This document shows, one piece after another, positions 58,301 to 64,000 of a stretch of 64,000 nucleotides of DNA. The DNA comes from Ceriagrion tenellum. Lineage: Eukaryota; Arthropoda; Insecta; Odonata; Coenagrionidae. Below the pieces are notes generated by a model. The model did not search any database and was not told where the DNA came from. It saw nothing but the letters and a program-made list of their open reading frames with translations. Each line of letters opens with the position of its first letter. The stretch's first letter is position 1. The stretch spans positions 86,472,593 to 86,536,592 of the forward strand of contig OY720639.1 of assembly GCA_963169105.1 (NCBI GenBank). Reading direction: 5' to 3'. The position numbers were made by a program, and so were the translations under genes.

Positions 58301-59170
58301 TCTGGCAGTGGTATTTCCTCACTTCTAAACCATAGTTTATAAGCCCAATGGTAATAGATACATACACGGCATTATGAATTGTTGTTGATAAAATATTGCA
58401 CGCCCTTACGGTAAAATAAACATTGTACAGAACAGAGTGTTCCCAACTAGGAATAAATCGCAATTGACATGATCCCATTCTAGTCTAAAATTCCATTACA
58501 CGCTGTATTTTAATTAAAGGCTTACATGACTTTAAAATATTGCTCTAAAATATTTGGTTGATTTAAATATTTTCCTGTGAACTGCTAAATTGTAATGATT
58601 GCTAGCGAGGAATGTATTTTTTAAAGTCAACTACATTTAGCTTTAAAGCGGATGAAGAAAAGGTAAAACGTATAAAACATTATACCGACTTTATAGACTT
58701 TAAAAAATGTTGTACTGGACTTTTTGAAGAACTCGAATACCTTTCATGTATATATCTTCAAAATATTCACTACACTCATTTATATACGACAGATTATACG
58801 TTATTTATGCAATTTTGTTGGCAAAGTAAGTTTATATTATGCAAACAATGGAGAAAAGAATTAAATTAAAGGAGGAAAGACAATTACCGGCTAATTTCCC
58901 CCGAACGGTCACCACCTTCCTTCCATCGCAGTTCTTCACGTCCTGGGAGACGTCCACGCCCATTTCATCCTCCTCGTCAAGTTCCGAGTCGTCTTTGTAG
59001 GCTTGGAATTCGGTCACCCATTTCCCCGTGCGATTCCTCCTGCTCACGATGTTGAGCCTCAAAGCACCGGGAGAATAATCCTCGACTCCGCACTGCTGCC
59101 CACTGGTAGAGTGGCAGAAGTAGTTAAGCACGCAAAGAAGCTCTAGCGCAAGTGCCAAGAGACCTTTCAT
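49146..59170 (-). CDS. Five-exon gene for a predicted secreted protein with one Neuralized homology repeat (NHR)
   Basis: I assembled this from five exons: 59170-58888, 58165-58042, 55819-55646, 52785-52695 and 49310-49146. All introns are GT-AG and the phases (1,2,2,0) agree, giving 278 codons and a stop. Residues 1-24 form a signal peptide: K2, a hydrophobic run and T-S-G before the likely cleavage. Residues 25-112 match nothing I know; they hold C27, C81, an N-glycosylation site at N46 and an acidic run near 61-70. Residues about 113-275 form a full NHR: IRFHPKSG near 113, AFTHRPLKDDELFEV near 145, a W-containing middle, then VGDRVGIMRRSNGALHYF from 225 and HVYGIIELY from 258. Known NHR proteins (Neuralized, NEURL4) are intracellular and bind ligase partners or Notch ligands; this one has no RING and appears to enter the secretory pathway. 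Introns carry transposon debris but no exon is broken. The function is unknown. A tandem paralogue probably lies upstream. Confidence 0.85.
50872..51460 (+). pseudogene. LINE reverse-transcriptase C-terminus with (TTA)n tail, copy A
   Basis: Conceptual translation gives EYGSMIWNP, LERTLEKIQMRLVKWLCS, LTPLGVRRR, FLRKIMLGDVDSSHLLGLI and RTANEFLNNY. These are the post-RT blocks of CR1/Jockey-type LINEs. A stop follows SE in the middle (TAG near 51,018). The fragment is followed by an AT-rich trailer and a TTATTA microsatellite tail. It sits in intron 4 of the NHR gene, on the opposite strand. Confidence 0.65.
51573..51604. mobile_element. Solo end of a hAT-type element
   Basis: The minus-strand reading CAGAGCTCGGCAAACCGCGG and then CTCGCGACCC is close to a hAT terminus widely seen in animals (CAGgg.TCGGCAAACCGCGGCTCGCGA). 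No partner end is visible nearby. It lies in NHR intron 4. Confidence 0.4.
52010..52350. repeat. Degenerate tandem pair, about 215-bp unit
   Basis: The order AGTTTAACAAAA, AGTGATAAACAA (or AGATAAACAAGTG), GGGCAACATAATAGCGG, then CGACGCAAAA or CGTCGCAAAA occurs twice, near 52,012-52,125 and 52,228-52,350. No coding sense was seen. It lies in NHR intron 4. Confidence 0.45.
52695..52785 (-). CDS. NHR gene exon 4: NHR middle
   Basis: The acceptor is TTTATTTAG and the donor GTAAGT. The 91 bp are 1 + 30 codons. PPSWSMYYND and YGRSLNTVM fit the part of the NHR that links the W strand to the final VGDRVG block; GYGRSLNTV resembles the NYG..LD.L segment of Neuralized proteins. Confidence 0.82.
53637..53965. 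repeat. 10-bp minisatellite, about 33 units
   Basis: Units of TCTGTCCATT alternate with TCTATCCATT and TCTAACCATT in strict 10-base register, with a few variants (TATACCAATT, GGGGTCCATT). It sits inside NHR intron 3. No unit contains a stop on the plus strand, so long open frames across it are an artefact of the repeat. Confidence 0.9.
53994..54110. mobile_element. Possible terminal region of the piggyBac-like element
   Basis: AATAACACTAGGAGGACGAGGG resembles the TTAA-plus-CAC... ends of many piggyBac-type elements and lies on the 3' side of the decayed transposase at 54,430-55,345. The TTAA is imperfect (ATAA), so this is tentative. Confidence 0.3.
54430..55345 (-). pseudogene. piggyBac-type (PGBD) transposase remnant in NHR intron 3
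   Basis: Across shifted frames the minus strand reads DEQLYPMKSRCPFIQYMP, NKPDEFGIKFLVLADAKA, then NNYFSS, SLVGTVRKNGRDLP and ETVLFYNKNKVVV. This is the order of the DDE_Tnp_1_7 domain (VDEql..f.GR...QY.p.KP...GiK...l.da, TxDNffts, GT.RkNR). The catalytic D in the TxDNFFTS block is N here, and stops and frameshifts are scattered throughout, so it is dead. Its C-terminal part decays towards 54,430. Confidence 0.7.
55646..55819 (-). CDS. NHR gene exon 3: NHR core
   Basis: The acceptor is ATTTCAG and the donor GTAAGT. The 174 bp are 1 + 57 codons + 2. GLAFTHRPLKDDELFEVIL corresponds to the family core ..vFs.RPLk..E.FEVri, and NSLGLGV to its W-SGSl.iGV strand, although the usual W is replaced by F-K-N. 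Confidence 0.85.
55820..57085. other. NHR intron 2, unannotated part
   Basis: AT-rich intronic sequence between exon 3 and the LINE end; no element recognised. Confidence 0.3.
57088..57290 (-). mobile_element. 3' end of a (TAGATG)n-tailed LINE in NHR intron 2
   Basis: Read on the minus strand it ends in a decayed hairpin region (GCGGTGGCTCACGGGG) followed by TATGTAGATGTAGAA, the same terminus as the other LINE ends here. No coding part is present. Confidence 0.55.
57330..57990. repeat. Higher-order tandem repeat in NHR intron 2
   Basis: Short subunits of about 70-100 bp carry AAAAAATCCC(T/C) then GTAGCC..GGA(A/C)ATGTT. A longer unit repeats the block ACATTTC...AATT.GTATGACT with an offset of about 324 bp (57,346 and 57,670). 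It overlaps the 3' side of the intron but not exon 2. Confidence 0.55.
58042..58165 (-). CDS. NHR gene exon 2: start of the NHR domain
   Basis: The acceptor follows CTGTCTAG and the donor is GTGAGT. The 124 bp are 2 + 40 codons + 2. They encode the first NHR strand (IRFHPKSGIN then NNGRTVEK), which matches the opening of the family, where a FH..GkN block is followed by LS..GRTA-like residues. Confidence 0.83.
58888..59170 (-). CDS. NHR gene exon 1: signal peptide and N-terminal region
   Basis: The exon holds 94 codons plus one base. The start is the first ATG after the predicted transcription start and has A at -3; the frame is open further upstream, but only from a TTG. The donor reads GTAATT at 58887 downwards. 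It encodes MKGLLALALELLCVLNYF, then a polar, acidic segment with C27, C81 and the N46-R-T sequon. Confidence 0.85.
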
Positions 59171-59229
59171 CGTGTCGGGAGTTGATGTGAAGCGATTGAA
59201 CGGATGTGCCCTCGGCAAAGCACTATCTC

Positions 59230-59268
59230 CCTCTGATATTCTCTCCAGACGATTCCATATATTTACGC
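59230..59268 (-). promoter_or_regulatory. Core promoter of the NHR gene: TATA box and initiator
   Basis: On the minus strand TAAATATA occupies 59265-59258, and a TATCAGAG initiator has its A at 59234, 30 bases downstream of the TATA box, which is the canonical spacing. The first ATG follows 64 bases later at 59170, with no ATG in between. Confidence 0.6.
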
Positions 59269-59269
59269 A

Positions 59270-59586
59270 AACTTATCACTCCCTTTTTTTCAGTCGTCCG
59301 TTGGTGAGATGACAATTTTATTCATTCCGTCGTATCTTCATTCAGTTCCCAGAAAAAACTTCGAGGTCAATGGGCAACGTTAAATTTTTTGCCCTTGGTG
59401 ATATGCTGTTTTTCTTTTCAATTTTTTAACTCAAGTTCCACGTAATCCCTCTTTTGCAAACGCGACGCTCCTTACATGGAAGTCTGTTAAATAGTAGAGG
59501 AGAATTTTTTTAGGAAAACGGCTACACTCTCAGAACTGCGACGTATTTTTCTGTTGAATTTCTGTTTCTTTGTTTCTTTTCTGTTT
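59270..59586. other. Upstream region of the NHR gene up to the duplication junction
   Basis: About 320 bp with no recognised element. The junction with copy B falls at TTTACTTGACTTAAATTTCAT, about 350 bp from the predicted transcription start. Confidence 0.5.
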
Positions 59587-60550
59587 ACTTGACTTAAATT
59601 TCATAAAAAATGTCGGATTTTCTGATATGCATCCGCTAATTCGTTCATTCTGTCGTGCTATCCTGAAGACAGTAGGGGATGAGCAGGATTTAACTGTGTG
59701 GAAGTTGTTTGGATTATCAGGCTTTAATGTGATGACGAAGTGCTCCCTCTAGCTACGTCAATAGCTTGTGCAATATGAATTTACTAATTGTTGTGATAGT
59801 AACTTGATGTGTGGGGTGGGGTTGCTCAGAAAAATTAACTTTTGAGAGGACAGGCAAGAGAACATTGAGTTATGGCTAGTGATGAGGGAAAGGTTATCAA
59901 TTTGTGTAGTTAAGCTGTTACATGCGTCGCACACATTTAAAAAAATGACAGAAAAAACATAGGGTTTGTTGAAGTTTAGGGTATTCTTTTCAATGCGGAT
60001 ACAATTGAGCCGTAAGAATACCGGAAATCCTAGGGCTGCAATAAAATAAATAAAAGGATGATTATTCAAATTCTCAAGGCTACCATTAATTGTAAGAGGC
60101 TACAACTACCATAATGGTTGTTTCGGTTGTCAGGCTATAGTTTGTTGAAATAATCCCCTCTCTATAAATCTCAATGGTCTGGAGGATCAGCTGCCAACAG
60201 TAAGGTTTCGAGAAGTGGAATGACTCATTACTGGCATCATCCCATTTCGACCCTACCCACGATCAGACAATAAGATAGGGTCTCCTCTAATGTCAAAGCG
60301 AAGAGTGATAATAAATTATCTACAGCGTATTCAGTTTGGAGAGTCAGCTTCCAACAATAAAGTTTCGAGAATTGAGATGACTCATTACTGGCTTCGTCCC
60401 ATCTCGACTCATCTCACAATGAGACCTAAAGGTAGGGTCTATGGTAAAGTCAATGCGGTAGCTTAAAATAATTCATTCACTTGCACCAGTAGTTGCACGC
60501 AAACTTTTCGTGTGCTGTGATATCTCACGTGCTGCTTTACAATTGCGTAA

Positions 60551-60754
60551 AGGCCGCTTTACACGGTACATTTCATTGTACCAACAAATGTACGAATTCC
60601 TTCATGAAGGAAATTGTGCCGTGAAAAGCGGCAAATGGATGTGATTGTCTGATTGACTTAACGGGAAATAGAATCTGCTCTAATTCCGTTCAGTTTCTTG
60701 TACATTCTATGATACATTCCTTTGTACATTAAAGTGTACCGTCTAAAGCGGCCT
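60551..60754. mobile_element. Harbinger-like MITE, 204 bp (copy B)
   Basis: This has the same length, ends and TAA flanks as 48,815-49,018. It was copied with the segment, not inserted independently. Confidence 0.75.
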
Positions 60755-60881
60755 TAAGAAACATTTTGATGCAGGATTAAGGATTGATGGAATATGAAAG
60801 GATTCTATTTTTTTTAATCAATAGCTTTCATTTGGCCATTAGCCTTGAAACAACCTTACAAAACACAATTTGTACATTTTT

Positions 60882-61046
60882 TTATGAGCGCTGCACGATC
60901 GTGGCCTTGGCAGCATTCGCGTACAGCTCTATTATTCCATAAACATGACTCGGAATGCCCGTTGCAGCAGCGCCAAGATCTGCTCCGTTGATGAAGTAAT
61001 GCAGAGCTCCGTTGCTGCGTCTCATTATCCCAACGCGGTCGCCCAC
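60882..61046 (-). CDS. NHR last exon, copy B (partial gene; paralogue continues past the window edge)
   Basis: This is an intact second copy of the last NHR exon, with the same acceptor, the same 54 codons plus stop and a Q at the position where copy A has K. It lies upstream of the complete gene, inside the duplicated segment that starts near 59,587 and is still homologous at base 64,000. The expected partner exons 4 to 1 lie beyond the window. I infer that it is the end of a tandem paralogue rather than an orphan exon, but it could be an orphan if the duplication stops soon after 64,000. Confidence 0.75.
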   Translation of the reverse strand: MGDRVGIMRRSNGALHYFINGADLGAAATGIPSHVYGIIELYANAAKATIVQRS

Positions 61047-61124
61047 CTGAAAAAAACGGAAAGTAGAATCTTTGAATAATTTCATGGCAGGATACAAAAA
61101 CTATATCATCGCCGCACGCAAAAA

Positions 61125-61877
61125 TGTGTAGTTAAAATGGAAAAGGATGTAAGTGCCAAAAAATGAAAAAATGACTTTTTCGGTGAAAAGCGAAGTACAA
61201 GCCAAGCGTAATAAGATAGACAAGGTAGTTAAATTTCAGAAAATTTTTCCCTAGTTTGTAGAGGAGTCGGAAGATGTCAGCACAGTGCAAGAGCCGTGCG
61301 GGGTTGAAGCGGAGAAGGATGTAAGTCCACCCGCCATGATGTATGTTCCTTGTCTATTATACAAGATACAATTAATATGCGTGGGAATTTTGACTAATGT
61401 TAAAACTCGATTTTCAGGTAGATTTATCATTGAGAAAGGAGCAGGAGGTTCAGAAAGTCAAGACTATGCCTAAAAGTCATCAAAATATCTTTTGTACTTA
61501 TTATAATGTATCCTTGTAACACATTATAACATTGAATTTATGGTATACATTAAAAAGCTTCTAAACAATACTGGACTTACATCCTTTTGTTAAAACTAAC
61601 CCTTCACTTACATCATTTTAAAAAATAAAGCAAGGCACTTACATCCTTTTCCACAAAAAAACAGATGGCACTTTATCTTTATCCATCTTTTTTTGGTTTC
61701 CACTTATATATTTAAAAAAAAATTGTACTAAATGTTATTCCTATTGCTTTTCTATATTTATAAATACATAACAAATTTTTTTAGTAAACATTCAACGTTT
61801 TAGACTTATTTTTTACTTTTTTTATACTGAAAATTTTAGTTTCTGGCACTTACAACCTTTTCCATTTTTACTACACA
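61125..61877. mobile_element. 753-bp non-autonomous DNA transposon unique to copy B
   Basis: The ends are inverted repeats of about 35 bp starting TGTGTAGT and continuing through GGAAAAGG and GTAAGTGCCA; two mismatches are visible. Copy A keeps the empty site at about 49,390, and an AA dinucleotide seems duplicated. The motif ACTTACATCCTTTT or its complement recurs inside, near 61,146, 61,317, 61,575, 61,608, 61,637 and 61,845. I could not assign a superfamily and saw no transposase. Confidence 0.7.
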
Positions 61878-63394
61878 AATATGGATTAATTGGCGAAGGC
61901 AAATGAGGTCTAAGGCAGTGATCGGCTTGGTCATTAGTCAACAGAGACAAATATCCAAATCCACATGATAGTATTTGGGCGTTGGCTTGGTCCAGACTTG
62001 AGGTGTAGCGAATGAATCAATGTATACAGTAGTATTTCCGATAGATGCGTAAGTTTTGAGCCGCAGGGTGGACGATTTTTGGACTTCCACATACAAAGTT
62101 GCTGGTGACCGAGATCTAGCAACACATGATTTATGCGTAGAGAATTATAAAGCCCTGTTCACAACAACTTATCTTGACTTAACTTGCCTTAACTTGGCGC
62201 GACTTAGGAGTTGAGTCCGTGATAAAGAAACACAACTGGTTCACAACAACTTAAAGTGGCTTAACTCGACTGGGCGTAGTCTTGGAGTTGAGCATTTCTC
62301 AACTTTCTCTAAATTCTAGCCAATAGCAAGGTCTGATTTACTGTCGATAGTGCAGAAGTAATCGATTTTGAGATATCGATAAGGCCCATCAATCGATTGT
62401 AATATCGACTTTGAAAGTGGCGTGCCGTGATTGGTTGGAAATTTCAGGCCCCGATTGGCACTCCGGAACAGCTTAAGCAAAGTTTAGTTGTTGTGAACGG
62501 GCATTAAGTCGAGCAACAATGAGATGGCCAGAGCGTGGGTGATGGAATGGTTAATGTGAATGCCTTTGTACTATTGTGTGCTTGAAGGGCACCTATTGTT
62601 CAAACCGCGTATAAACAGTTATTTATTACCCCCAATCCAAGTTCTTGTTGCTAAAACTGAAAGCAAACCCGTTGTTTTGTTGTGAAAGTTGTTATATGGA
62701 CACCATTTAACAGCCCGTGATTGTTGTTACGCGGGGTAAGAAGTTTGGAAAAGTGGAGACCGAACGACTGAATTTGCGTTTTGGTGTTTAAATGAAGATG
62801 TGACATAAATGCTATCAGGAAAAGAATGTTTTTGATAGAGATCAAAAATGCTTGCTGAATTATGTTGACGGAAGATATAAATAGGGAAACTGTGCCGATC
62901 AGCCAACTTCCAGTAAGGTTACTCAAACGCGAAGAGATGAAAAGGGAAAAGAAAGCGAACCGAGATGTGAGGTAAACATAAACGCGGCTAATATGCTACC
63001 AAGAGTGGCGCACAACGATTCAACTGTACAACGTCAACTGTCAACTGTACAACGATGAAAATACTTTTTAGAGCCAAATTTTTTAAACTTAGACCATTAA
63101 GGTAGGTACATTGTCATTGACTTAATTAGGGTACTCTTAAGCTGTCATTTGCAAAAAACATCCTCAATCTGATTGAGGTATGTTCACTGAGGTCGACCCT
63201 TTCCAACTTTCCCATCCACACTCGTCCTTGTATAATTGTTTCGTCTGTCTCCCTCCGTTCATTCTCCCAATGTGCCCAAACCAACACAGCATACCTTTCT
63301 CAACCCTCGAAACTGCATTTTCTTTCACTCCCCAACGATCCCTAATTTTAACTTAATACACTTTACTAGAAAAATAAAGTCTTTATTTAAACTT

Positions 63395-63985
63395 ATTAGA
63401 ATACGGTAGTATGATCTGGAATCCACACCATGTCACGTTAGAGAGGACACTTGAAAAAATACCGATGCGATTTGTGAAATGTCTTTGTTCTCTGGATAAT
63501 GGTCCTGTCTTTACAGCATCCGAATACCCCAATGTATGTAAATTTTTTACGCTCACTCCACTTGGAGTCAGAAGGAGGGTTTCACATGCAATCTTCCTGC
63601 GTAAAATCATGATGGATGATGTGGATTCCAGCCATCTCCTCGGCTTAATCAACCCTAATGCGCCTCCACGGAGGACTAAGCACACTCCACTCTTCAGATG
63701 CCACTTTAGTCGGGTGGATGTCTGTAAATATGAACCGCTAACTAGGACAATGCGCACGGCTAATGAATTTTTGAATAATTATAAAGATGCTGATTTTATT
63801 TCTGACCCTTTAGTGTCCCTAAAAAAGAGTATTTTTTAATGGAACTTAATCAGTTGTTTTTTTTCCCTGATTGATTCATGTACGTATTTATTTATTTTAT
63901 TGTATTTTTATTATAACACATGTAATTGGGGTTACCTGTATGTGTTAAATAAATTATTATTATTATTATTATAAACTATAGGAAC
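63395..63985 (+). pseudogene. LINE reverse-transcriptase C-terminus with (TTA)n tail, copy B
   Basis: This is the duplicate of 50,872-51,460. The copy-A stop is absent here (TAC instead of TAG after SE), so at least 142 codons stay open to the natural end. The tail carries more TTA units. It is truncated at its 5' end and has no RT core. Confidence 0.65.
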
Positions 63986-64000
63986 TTTAAATAAAGCTTG

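Larger units (their letters stand above)
59587..64000. repeat. Tandem duplication, copy B, open at the window edge
   Basis: This is the same block as 47,930-51,485, still aligned at the final base. Differences are a roughly 95-bp extra unit in the local tandem repeat near 60,180-60,260 and a 753-bp transposon at 61,125-61,877. The LINE remnant and the 204-bp MITE are present in both copies, so they predate the duplication. Confidence 0.85.

Noticed and set aside
58832..59218. Longer N-terminus of the NHR protein starting at 59,218
   Set aside because: That start is a TTG, not ATG, and would bury the signal peptide; the first real ATG is at 59,170.
61285..61473. Small gene inside the 753-bp transposon
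   Set aside because: 62 codons without motif in an element that looks non-autonomous.

Overview
The window looks like repeat-rich euchromatin of an arthropod, probably an insect. The evidence is the AT-rich base composition, GT-AG introns, a TATA/initiator core promoter, and dense remnants of LINEs, hAT, piggyBac, mariner, Tigger-type and Harbinger-type elements and a Ty3/gypsy integrase. Nothing bacterial, viral or organellar was seen, and the species cannot be named from the sequence alone.

One host gene can be assembled with confidence. It runs on the minus strand from a TATA/Inr promoter near 59,265-59,234, through five exons (58,888-59,170; 58,042-58,165; 55,646-55,819; 52,695-52,785; 49,146-49,310), to an ATTAAA signal at 49,077-49,082. 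Every junction is GT-AG and all phases agree, giving 278 codons. The predicted protein has a signal peptide, about 90 unfamiliar residues with an N-glycosylation site and an acidic stretch, and one complete Neuralized homology repeat (NHR). A secreted NHR protein is unexpected, because the Neuralized family is known as intracellular ubiquitin-ligase adaptors.

Sequence from about 47,930 recurs from about 59,587 to the window edge, including a second intact copy of the last NHR exon (60,882-61,046). The junction falls 350 bp upstream of the promoter. The simplest reading is a head-to-tail tandem duplication with a unit of about 11.66 kb, so a paralogue should continue beyond base 64,000. Copy B alone carries a 753-bp inverted-repeat transposon; copy A preserves the empty site.

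Region by region: 1-5.4 kb, decayed LINEs, a hairpin element and a MITE; 5.4-7.7 kb, nothing recognised; 7.7-11.2 kb, hAT, LINE, gypsy and a MITE; 11.2-14 kb, a 203-bp tandem repeat and a possible THAP exon; 14-24.5 kb, LINE ends, a SINE, MITEs and a mariner; 24.5-32 kb, a nested stack of transposons and several LINE 3' ends; 32-40 kb, MITEs, inverted repeats, a novel retroposon and tandem repeats; 41-44.2 kb, a LINE with an almost perfect 513-bp inverted copy; 44.8-47.3 kb, a second retroposon copy and an RTE-type LINE; 47.9-64 kb, the NHR gene duplication. One LINE family ends in (TAGATG)n preceded by a hairpin whose stem pairs covary between copies.
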